Source of the DNA: Thalassobaculum fulvum
GTDB lineage: Bacteria; Pseudomonadota; Alphaproteobacteria; Thalassobaculales; Thalassobaculaceae
Length of the DNA: 64,000 bases
Assembly (NCBI RefSeq): GCF_014652915.1
Contig: NZ_BMZS01000004.1
Coordinates: forward strand, 457,288-521,287
Reading direction: 5' to 3'
Shown piece after piece: positions 24,829-32,299 of the stretch. The notes under the pieces were generated by a model. That model was given only the letters and a program-made list of their open reading frames with translations. It was not told the origin of the DNA and made no database searches. The translations under genes were made by a program, and so were the position numbers. The first letter of the stretch is position 1. Every line of letters begins with the position of its first letter.

Positions 24829-25685
24829 CCGAGCCGGACGGGCGCGACGGAGCCGGGCTCCGCGCGCCCTTCGATCTGTTCGACCTGAGCGGCCGCGTGG
24901 CGATCGTCACCGGCGGGCTCGGGCAACTGGGACGGCAGTACTGCCGGACCCTGGCCGGGGCCGGTGCCCGCGTCGCGGCCCTCGACCTGCGGGCCGACGA
25001 CGACGCCGTCGCGCGGGCGTTCCCCGACCTGGCCGGCTCCGAGGCCTGCCCGCTCGGCGTCTCCGCCGACGTGACCGACCGGGGCTCGCTGGAAACCGCG
25101 CTGGCGCGGATCCGGGCGCAGGCCGGCACGCCGGACATCCTGATCAACAACGCCGCCCTCGACTCGCCGCCGAACGCCCCGCTGGAGGAGAACGGGCCGT
25201 TCGAGTCCTATCCGGTCGAGTCATGGCGGCGGGTGTTCGAGGTCAACGCCGAGGGCGTGTTCCTGTGCTGCCAGGTGTTCGGCGGCGCCATGGCCGAGGC
25301 CGGGCGCGGATCGATCGTCAACGTCGCGTCGATCTACGGGCAGGTGTCGCCGGACCAGTCGCTGTACCAGTACCGGCGCGACCGCGGCGAACAGTTCTAC
25401 AAGCCGGTCGCCTACTCGGCCTCGAAGTCGGCGCTGTACAACCTGACCCGCTACCTGGCGACCTATTGGGGCCGGTCCGGTGTGCGGGTGAACACCGTCA
25501 CGCTCGCCGGGGTGTTCAACAACCAGGACCCGGAGTTCCTTGCCGGTTACGAGCCGCGCGTCCCGCTCGGGCGGATGGCCGACGAGAGCGACTACAACGG
25601 GGTGATCCTGTTCCTCGCCTCCGACGCCTCGCGCTACGTCACCGGCTCGAACCTGACCGCCGACGGGGGCTGGACGGCCTGGTGA
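24825..25685 (+). CDS. classical SDR oxidoreductase of the ulosonate operon
   Basis: This 286-aa short-chain dehydrogenase overlaps NeuB by 4 bp (ATGA). It shows the TGGLGQLGRQY cofactor loop, an NNAA-type motif (LINNAALDSPP), catalytic Ser in IVNVASIYG, YSASKSALYN with Tyr and Lys, and a C-terminal FLASDASRYVTGSNLTADGG. Such SDRs in NeuB clusters reduce or oxidise a keto-sugar. Here it could act on the transketolase product or on the ulosonic acid. The cofactor probably is NAD(H) or NADP(H), undetermined. Confidence 0.88.
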   Translation: MTEPDGRDGAGLRAPFDLFDLSGRVAIVTGGLGQLGRQYCRTLAGAGARVAALDLRADDDAVARAFPDLAGSEACPLGVSADVTDRGSLETALARIRAQAGTPDILINNAALDSPPNAPLEENGPFESYPVESWRRVFEVNAEGVFLCCQVFGGAMAEAGRGSIVNVASIYGQVSPDQSLYQYRRDRGEQFYKPVAYSASKSALYNLTRYLATYWGRSGVRVNTVTLAGVFNNQDPEFLAGYEPRVPLGRMADESDYNGVILFLASDASRYVTGSNLTADGGWTAW

Positions 25686-25760
25686 ACCGCAGGCCGCGAT
25701 TTACCCCGGGTGCGGGCGCCTCTATCGTGACCGTCCGATGACACAATCCCGACCCCGCCC

Positions 25761-26519
25761 ATGACAGACGGTCCCTCCTGCGTCGCCTTCATCCCGGCCC
25801 GCTCCGGCTCGAAGCGGGTGGTCGACAAGAACGTCCGCCTGCTCGGCGGCCACCCCCTGCTCGCCTACTCGATCCGCTCGGCGGTCGACAGCGGGGTGTT
25901 CGGCGCCGTGGTGGTCGCCACCGATTCCGAGCACTACGCCGCGATCGCCCGGCACTACGGCGCCGAGGTCCCGTTCCTGCGCCCGGCCGAGATCTCCGGC
26001 GACACCTCGCCCGACATCGCCTGGGTACGGTACGCGCTGGAGACCCTTGGTGCCGCCGGCCGGAACTTCGACGCGTTCAGCATCCTCCGCCCGACCAGCC
26101 CGTTCCGGAAGGCCGGGACGATCCGCCGGGCCTGGGCCGAGTTCCTGGCCGAGCAGGGGGTCGACTCCCTGCGCGCCGTCGAGAAATGCGGCCAGCACCC
26201 GGCCAAGATGTGGATCGTGCGCGGCAAGCGCATGCACCCGCTGCTGCCGATGGGACCGGCCGAGCAGCCCTGGCACTCCAGCCAGTACGCCGCCCTGCCG
26301 GTGGTGCACGTCCAGAACGCCAGCCTGGAGATCGCCTGGAGCCGGGTTGCGACCGAGGGCGGCACCATCGCCGGCGAAGTGCTGATGCCGTTCCTGACCG
26401 AGGCCGACGAGGGCCTCGACGTCAACACCGAGGAAGACTGGTGGTACGTGAACCACCTGCTGGAACGCGGCCAGGCCACCCTGCCGCCGATCGACATGCC
26501 GCCATTCGAGGCCGGCTGA
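25761..26519 (+). CDS. CMP-nonulosonate (acylneuraminate-type) cytidylyltransferase
   Basis: The protein is 252 aa. The NeuA/KdsB-type nucleotide-binding signature IPARSGSKRVVDKNVRLLGG is intact. VVVATDSEHYAAIARHYGAE, the FSILRPTSPFRKAG loop, and the C-terminal EGLDVNTEEDWWYVNHLL follow the family pattern. It activates the 2-keto-3-deoxy sugar acid made by NeuB with CTP, releasing pyrophosphate, to produce the CMP-linked donor. It begins 75 bp after the SDR with a weak ribosome site, and is followed by the transketolase gene after 25 bp. Confidence 0.9.
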   Translation: MTDGPSCVAFIPARSGSKRVVDKNVRLLGGHPLLAYSIRSAVDSGVFGAVVVATDSEHYAAIARHYGAEVPFLRPAEISGDTSPDIAWVRYALETLGAAGRNFDAFSILRPTSPFRKAGTIRRAWAEFLAEQGVDSLRAVEKCGQHPAKMWIVRGKRMHPLLPMGPAEQPWHSSQYAALPVVHVQNASLEIAWSRVATEGGTIAGEVLMPFLTEADEGLDVNTEEDWWYVNHLLERGQATLPPIDMPPFEAG

Positions 26520-26544
26520 CCGCCAATTCGAGGGAGACTCTGAC

Positions 26545-28476
26545 GTGGGGGACCTGATCACCCAGGCGGTCGAAGGCCGCCTCTTCCGTGCCGACACGGC
26601 CCTGTTCGAGCGGGTCCGGCGCAGCAACGGCAGCCCGGAGGCGAAGGCCGCCGCGTTCGCCGACCTGGCGCGCTTCAACGCGCTGTACATGATCGCGCGC
26701 GCCGGCTCCGGCCACATCGGGTCGAGCTTCTCCAGCCTCGACATCGTCACCTGGCTGCACCTGGAGGCGATGGCCGGCGACGGGCTGCCGGACGGCGACC
26801 TGTACTTCTCTTCGAAAGGCCACGACTCCCCCGGCCTGTACGCCGTGATGATCGGCCTCGGCCGGCTGCCGGAGGAATCGCTCGACGGGCTGCGCCGGCT
26901 GGGTGCCCTGCCCGGCCATCCCGACATCGACACGCCGGGCATCGTCACCAACACCGGCTCGCTCGGCATGGGGATATCCAAGGCCAAGGGCATCGCCATC
27001 GCCGACCGCCTGGCCGGTCGCGACCGCCGGGTCTACGTGCTGACCGGCGACGGCGAGCTGCAGGAAGGCCAGATCTGGGAATCCCTGCCGTCGGCGGTGA
27101 ACCAGAAGCTCGACCGGGTGACGGTGTTCGTCGACCACAACAAGCTGCAGTCCGACACCTACGTCGAAGGCACCAGCGACCTCGGCGACCTGGAGGCCAA
27201 GTTCCGGGCGTTCGGCTGGCACGTGCAGCGGATCGACGGCCACGACATGGCGGCGATCCGGACCGCGCTGGACAACGCCGCCGCCGACACCGACCGGCCG
27301 TCGATCGTCCTGGCGGACACCGTGAAGGGCAAGGGCGTGTCGTTCATGGAGCACACCGCCATGGCGGCCGACCAGCTGTACTACCGCTACCACAGCGGCG
27401 CGCCGTCGGCCGACGACTACCGGCGCGGCGCCGACGAGATCTGGGACCGCGTGCAGCTCAGGCTCGGCGAGCTCGGCATCACCGACGCCGCCCCGGTCGC
27501 CGTCGACACCGGCGGCACCGCCGCCGCCCCGGCCGGTCCGCGCGAGCGCATGGTCGACAGCTACTCGAAGACCCTGCTGGCCTGCGCCGAGCGCAACCCG
27601 AAGATCGTCGCGCTGGACGCCGACCTGATCCTCGACACCGGCCTGATCCCGTTCCGCGAGCGCTTCCCGGAGCGGTTCGTGGAGTGCGGCATCGCCGAGC
27701 AGGACATGGTCTCGCAGGCCTGCGGGCTGGCCATCGGCGGCATGCTGCCGGTCGCCAACTCGTTCGCCTGCTTCCTGACGCCGCGCGCCAACGAGCAGAT
27801 CTACAACGCCGCCACCGAGCGCCGGAAGATCGTCTACATGGGGTCGCTCGCCGGGCTGATCCCGGCCGGCCCCGGCCACAGCCACCAGGGCACGCGCGAC
27901 ATCGCGGTCATGGGCTCGATGCCGCACATGACCGTGGTCGAGCCCGGTTTCGCCGCCGAATGCGAGGCCCTGACCCGCTGGTGCCTGGAGGACAACACGG
28001 CCGGCGCCTACATCCGGCTTTGTCCGCTGCCGATCGAGCGCGACTTCGAGATCCCCGCAGACTACGCCCTGCGGCCGGGCCAGGGCACGGTGCTGCGCGA
28101 CGGCACCGATGTCGTGCTGTTCGCCTACGGACCGATCTTCCTGGCCGAGGCGATGAAGGCCGCGGCGCTGTGCGCCGAAGCCGGCGGACCGTCGGTGCGG
28201 GTGATCGACCTGCCGTGGCTCAACCGGGTCGATGCCGGCTGGCTCGCCGGCACGGTCGCCGGCGTCGGTGACGTGTGCGTACTCGACAACCACTACACGC
28301 TCGGCGGCCTCGGCAGCCATCTCGGGGTCCTGCTCGGCGGGCTGCCGACTCCGCCGCGGCTGCACCACTTCGCGGTCGACGAAGTGCCGGCGTGCGGGCG
28401 CAACGACGAGGTACTGGCGCACCACCGGCTCGACGCGCGCAGCCTGGCCGAGCGCATCAGGTCCGCCACCGGCTGA
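26545..28476 (+). CDS. full-length transketolase-like enzyme in ulosonate operon
   Basis: The protein is 643 aa from GTG 26545 (AGGGAG upstream). The N-terminal half has the His pocket GSGHIGSSFSSLDIV, SSKGHDSPGLYAVM and the thiamine diphosphate motif TGDGELQEGQIWE with a following Asn in DHNKLQSD. The C-terminal half has the pyrimidine domain with FVECGIAEQDMVSQACGLAI, GPGHSHQGTRDIAVMGSMP, and a transketolase C-domain. One chain holds both halves, unlike split carbohydrate-biosynthesis transketolases. Adjacent NeuB and CMP synthetase genes suggest it makes the aldose or ketose precursor by two-carbon transfer. The housekeeping pentose pathway is unlikely given the context. Confidence 0.88.
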   Translation: MGDLITQAVEGRLFRADTALFERVRRSNGSPEAKAAAFADLARFNALYMIARAGSGHIGSSFSSLDIVTWLHLEAMAGDGLPDGDLYFSSKGHDSPGLYAVMIGLGRLPEESLDGLRRLGALPGHPDIDTPGIVTNTGSLGMGISKAKGIAIADRLAGRDRRVYVLTGDGELQEGQIWESLPSAVNQKLDRVTVFVDHNKLQSDTYVEGTSDLGDLEAKFRAFGWHVQRIDGHDMAAIRTALDNAAADTDRPSIVLADTVKGKGVSFMEHTAMAADQLYYRYHSGAPSADDYRRGADEIWDRVQLRLGELGITDAAPVAVDTGGTAAAPAGPRERMVDSYSKTLLACAERNPKIVALDADLILDTGLIPFRERFPERFVECGIAEQDMVSQACGLAIGGMLPVANSFACFLTPRANEQIYNAATERRKIVYMGSLAGLIPAGPGHSHQGTRDIAVMGSMPHMTVVEPGFAAECEALTRWCLEDNTAGAYIRLCPLPIERDFEIPADYALRPGQGTVLRDGTDVVLFAYGPIFLAEAMKAAALCAEAGGPSVRVIDLPWLNRVDAGWLAGTVAGVGDVCVLDNHYTLGGLGSHLGVLLGGLPTPPRLHHFAVDEVPACGRNDEVLAHHRLDARSLAERIRSATG

Positions 28477-28496
28477 GCGGCGGCGGGCGACACGCG

Positions 28497-30359
28497 ATGA
28501 CCGGACGCCCGCCGCTCGACTTCCGCCGCAGCGCCGATCGCTTCGACGCCGACTGGTACCGGTCCGCCTATCCGGACCTGCCGGCCGGCGACGCCGACGC
28601 CGCCTTGGCGCATTTCGTCGACATCGGCAGCCGCGAAGGCCGGCAGCCGAACCCGGACTTCGCCGCCGACTGGTACCTGCAGCGCTATCCGCGAGCGGCC
28701 GCGGCGGTGGCCGAAGGCCGGCTGACCGGCGCGTTCCACGACTACCTCCTGCGCCGGCGCCAGGGACTGCCCCGGCTCGCCGGACCACCGGCGGTCGCGG
28801 TCGGGGTGTCGCTGGCGGATGCCGGCCCGCACGATGCCGCGACCGTCCTGCGACTGGCCGCGCGGGCGCCGGGCTGGGGCTTCTGGCTGCTGGCCCCGCC
28901 CGGTACCCTGCCGGACGGCGCGGCCGGGCCGAACGTCGCGATCGTGTCGTCCCCGGAAGAGCTGCCGCCGCTCGACCTCTGGCTGCGGTTCGGCGACGGC
29001 CCCCTGCCTGCGCCCCCGGATGCCCCACCGGACCCTGCCGCTCTGTCGCTGCCGCTCGGCTCGCCGGTTCCCACACCGGACGGCCTGGACCGGACGCTCG
29101 AGACCCTGCGCCGCCGGCTGCTCGCCGTCCGACCGGTGGTCCCGGCCTGCCGGACCGACAGTGGCCCGATGCACATCGACGGCCGCCGGGTCGCGGCGCT
29201 GCGGCTGACCGTCCGACGCCACGGCGGCGACCCGCCCGGTGGCGGCCCGCTTGGTGGCGGAGTCGTGCTGCGGGACTCCGGCGGAATCGTCGCCGAGCTG
29301 CCGCCGGCCACGGACGAGCCGCTCGCCGCGACCGTCGGCGTCCGCGGCCTTTGCGATCTCCGGATGACGGTCTCCCGCGGCCTGCGCGTCGATCTCGCGC
29401 CCGCCGACCCGCCGCCGGCTCGGCCGCTCGACCTGATCGTGACGGGCCACGGCGGCCAGGGCCGCCCGGCCTGGCAGCGGACCCTGGAATCGGTCGCCGA
29501 GGTCGCTCCCGCCGAAAGCCTATTGGTCGTCACCCCGCCCCGGCTGGCGCTGCCCGACGGGACGCGAACGTGCGGCTCGCTCGCCGACGCGCTGGCTGTC
29601 GCGCGCCGACCCGCCCTGGTGGTACCGGTCGGCGTCCGGCTGTTCCCGCAGGCCGTCGACGACGCCCTGGCCGGTCTCGCCCGGGGCGGACGATCGATCC
29701 TGTCGTTTCCGGCCATCCGCCATCCCGACGGCCACCTGGCGCCCTGGCCCCAGGGCGACCGGCCGGTCGACCCGGCACTGTTCGCCTCCTGGGAGCGCGG
29801 CTGCGTGATCCTGTTCTCGACGGGCGGCCGCCGCCGGGCGGCCGGGCTGGCGGCGCACGGCCGGGCCTGGCGCCCCGAACCGGCCCGCGGTGTCGCCTTC
29901 GCCGCCCTCCTGCCCGAGGCGTGGCCGTCCCGGCTCAAGGTCCGGCGCGACCGGGCTCCCGACTGGCTGCGGCTCGATGCCCGGCCCGACGGCGCGGTGC
30001 TGGGCCGGCTGCGCCTCAAAGGCCGTCGGCTGGCCGAGGGGGGGACACTGATCCTGACCGGTCGGACCGACGGTGCGCTGGCCGCCCCCTGCCGCGTGGT
30101 CGTGCGGCGGCCCGAGCGGCCTGGCGCCGGACCGCCCGACGTGATCGCGCGCCTCACCCTGCCGGCGTCCGGATCGTTCGCCTGGGCGATCGAATTGCCG
30201 GGCGGGCCGAAGGCGTCGGACACGATCGAGATCGTTCCGCAAGGCGGCTGGCAGACCGTTCAGGACAGCCCGGATCCCCGCCCGCGACTGTTCCAGCTGG
30301 GGTCCGTCGCCTACCGCCCGCCGCCGATCAGGCCGAGCGCCAGCAGCCGGTCGCGATAG
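28497..30359 (+). CDS. modular protein with FDxxWY modules and degenerate GT-like region
   Basis: The 620-aa protein starts at ATG 28497. The N-terminus has two modules, RFDADWYRSAYPDLPAGDAD and NPDFAADWYLQRYPRAAAAV, each closing with a HFVDIG or YLLRRR helix. These resemble the modules at the start of the 1726-3951 protein. The middle (DLIVTGHGGQGRPAWQRTLE, ALVVPVGVRLFPQAVDDAL) resembles a GT2 fold, but no D-x-D motif is apparent. The C-terminus is beta-rich (VLGRLRLKGRRLAEGGTLIL). Its last 16 codons overlap the convergent GT4 gene. I cannot assign activity; a non-catalytic partner or a very divergent glycosyltransferase are both possible. Confidence 0.72.
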   Translation: MTGRPPLDFRRSADRFDADWYRSAYPDLPAGDADAALAHFVDIGSREGRQPNPDFAADWYLQRYPRAAAAVAEGRLTGAFHDYLLRRRQGLPRLAGPPAVAVGVSLADAGPHDAATVLRLAARAPGWGFWLLAPPGTLPDGAAGPNVAIVSSPEELPPLDLWLRFGDGPLPAPPDAPPDPAALSLPLGSPVPTPDGLDRTLETLRRRLLAVRPVVPACRTDSGPMHIDGRRVAALRLTVRRHGGDPPGGGPLGGGVVLRDSGGIVAELPPATDEPLAATVGVRGLCDLRMTVSRGLRVDLAPADPPPARPLDLIVTGHGGQGRPAWQRTLESVAEVAPAESLLVVTPPRLALPDGTRTCGSLADALAVARRPALVVPVGVRLFPQAVDDALAGLARGGRSILSFPAIRHPDGHLAPWPQGDRPVDPALFASWERGCVILFSTGGRRRAAGLAAHGRAWRPEPARGVAFAALLPEAWPSRLKVRRDRAPDWLRLDARPDGAVLGRLRLKGRRLAEGGTLILTGRTDGALAAPCRVVVRRPERPGAGPPDVIARLTLPASGSFAWAIELPGGPKASDTIEIVPQGGWQTVQDSPDPRPRLFQLGSVAYRPPPIRPSASSRSR

Positions 30360-32299
30360 CGGGCGCCGGCGGCGGCCGGCGAGAAGGTGCGCTCGGCGTG
30401 CCGGCGGCCGGCCTCGGCGATCCGGCGCGTGCCCTCGGCATCCTCGTAGACCCGGCGCATCCGGGCGGCGGCATGGTCGACGCTCGGCTCGGCCCAGCGC
30501 TGGCCCTCGCCGCCCGGATACTGGCCGGGCCGGACGGCGGTCAGCCGGTAGTCCACCGGGAAACCGGTCTCCCCGGTCACGAAGTCGGCGCTGCCGGACC
30601 AGCCGGTGGCGATCACCGGCCGCCCCAGCAGCATGGCCTCCGCCAGCCCGCGCCCGAAGCCCTCGCTGCGATGCAGCGACACGAAGGCGTCGGTGCATCC
30701 CATCAGCCCGATGATCTCGCCCCGCGCCATGGTGCGGTCGATCAGCATGATCCGCGGATCGTCCTCACTCGCCCCGGCCAACTTGCGCCAGGCCGCCGAG
30801 CGGCGGTCGGCCCGCATGGTCTTGACCACCAGCCCGACCGGCTCGTCGCGCGAAGGGAACGCCCGCCGGAACGCCTCGATGCAGGCCCAGGGGTTCTTGC
30901 GATGCGGATAGGACAGGAAATCGAAGCTGAAATGGAACAGGAACGCGTTCTCCGGCAGCCCGAAATCGGCCCGCCGCCAGCGCCGGTGGTCGGGCGGCAG
31001 CTCGACCGCCGGCGGCATCACCACGACCGGCACCGGCGCGTGCCCGGCATAGGCGTCGTGGGTGTACCGGCTGATCGTCCAGATCTCGTCGACGAGGTCG
31101 TAGGCGCCTTCCCAGCGCCGCGGCCAGACCGGCAGCTCCCACGGCCAGTGACCGATCAGGTAACGACCACGCAGTTCCTCGACCCCGCGGGTGGCGGCGA
31201 CACGGACGGTCTCGACCCCGGTCATGGCGAACACCACCGCCCGGTGACGCGGCCGGTCCGCCAGCAGGTCGTCGAGGCGCCGGTCCTCCTGACGGACCGA
31301 CGGGTCGGGCCGGACGTCGATCGCCGCCCGCGCGACGCCGACCTCGGCGAGCGCCCGGGCCAGCATCCGCACGTCCTCGCCGATCCCGAGCTCGCCCCGG
31401 GCGTAGCCGACCAGGTCGACGCCCTCCTGCGGCTCCGCCGGCGCGGAGACCGGCGCGCAACGGCCGCCACCGGCGAACCGGGCCTCGCCACGGGCCCGCC
31501 ACCACTCGACATACCCGGCCACGCCGTCCGGGCGGGACAGGTCGAAGCGGTCGCGCAGCTCCGGGTCGGCCCCCCAGCTCTCCGCCATCAGGTTCGACAG
31601 CCCGGTCTCCGGCGCCTCGTGCCACGGGGCGTGCAGCCAGTCGCTCTGCTCCGGCGACAGCAGCCACGCCAGATCCTGTTCGTGCATGCCGACGGTCAGG
31701 TACCAGCGTGCGAACCGGCACCGGGCATCGGCCTGCCGCAGATCGAAGCTGGCCTGCAGGTCCGGACGCACCCGCCAGAGATGCGCCATCAGCCGGGTGA
31801 TGGCCGGCGTGCCCGGACGGTCGGCGGGCAGCATCGGCCGGTTCAGGTCGTCGCGTGTGGCCGGCCCGACCATCTCGTCCAGCTTCAGCTCGCGCGCACC
31901 GTGCAGCGCGAACCACCACACGAAGTCCTCGGCAGCGTCGGGCAAGGGGAACGCTTCCCGGACGTCCTCGCGCGCCCGCCAGGCCAGCCGCATCAGCCCG
32001 GTGACCGGCGTCGGCTCGTCGATCGGGCACTCCGGGTCCGGCTGGTTCAGCCCCGGGAAGTGGCCGACCCTGGCGAGCTCGGAGACCGCCCGGTAGTCGC
32101 CCCGCCCCTCCGTCAGGCACCAGGTCACGAAGCCGGCGCGCCCCTCCGGGTCGTCGAGGTCGAAGCGTCTCGCCAGGTCCGGACGCTGCTCGTAGATCGC
32201 CAGCAGCAGCCTCGGCACCGCGATCGGAAAACCGGCGGAGCCCGGCAGGGCCGGCGCGCCGGCGAGCCTCAGCTTGTCGGCGATCCGGGCCCGACTCAT
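30311..32299 (-). CDS. GT4 glycosyltransferase with four N-terminal RPDL-F-GW repeats
   Basis: The protein is 662 aa from ATG 32299, overlapping the upstream GT2 stop by 4 bp. Residues ~30-310 contain four copies of a repeat: EQRPDLARRFDLDDPEGRAG, RAREDVREAFPLPDAAEDFV, RVRPDLQASFDLRQADARCR, and GADPELRDRFDLSRPDGVAG. Each is followed by an aromatic W-containing helix. The same repeat makes up the protein at 5902. The C-terminal GT4 domain has VVMPPAVELPP, FHFSFDFLSYPHRKNPW and E-x7-E (EGFGRGLAE) with ATGWSGSADFV. The frame stays open to 34570, but the extra part is a shadow of the GT2 gene. It is probably a glycan elongation enzyme with a docking region. Confidence 0.87.
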   Translation of the reverse strand: MSRARIADKLRLAGAPALPGSAGFPIAVPRLLLAIYEQRPDLARRFDLDDPEGRAGFVTWCLTEGRGDYRAVSELARVGHFPGLNQPDPECPIDEPTPVTGLMRLAWRAREDVREAFPLPDAAEDFVWWFALHGARELKLDEMVGPATRDDLNRPMLPADRPGTPAITRLMAHLWRVRPDLQASFDLRQADARCRFARWYLTVGMHEQDLAWLLSPEQSDWLHAPWHEAPETGLSNLMAESWGADPELRDRFDLSRPDGVAGYVEWWRARGEARFAGGGRCAPVSAPAEPQEGVDLVGYARGELGIGEDVRMLARALAEVGVARAAIDVRPDPSVRQEDRRLDDLLADRPRHRAVVFAMTGVETVRVAATRGVEELRGRYLIGHWPWELPVWPRRWEGAYDLVDEIWTISRYTHDAYAGHAPVPVVVMPPAVELPPDHRRWRRADFGLPENAFLFHFSFDFLSYPHRKNPWACIEAFRRAFPSRDEPVGLVVKTMRADRRSAAWRKLAGASEDDPRIMLIDRTMARGEIIGLMGCTDAFVSLHRSEGFGRGLAEAMLLGRPVIATGWSGSADFVTGETGFPVDYRLTAVRPGQYPGGEGQRWAEPSVDHAAARMRRVYEDAEGTRRIAEAGRRHAERTFSPAAAGARYRDRLLALGLIGGGR

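Noticed and set aside
26422..29076. 884-aa minus-strand ORF
   Set aside because: It covers the antisense of the transketolase gene and neighbours, with shadow composition.
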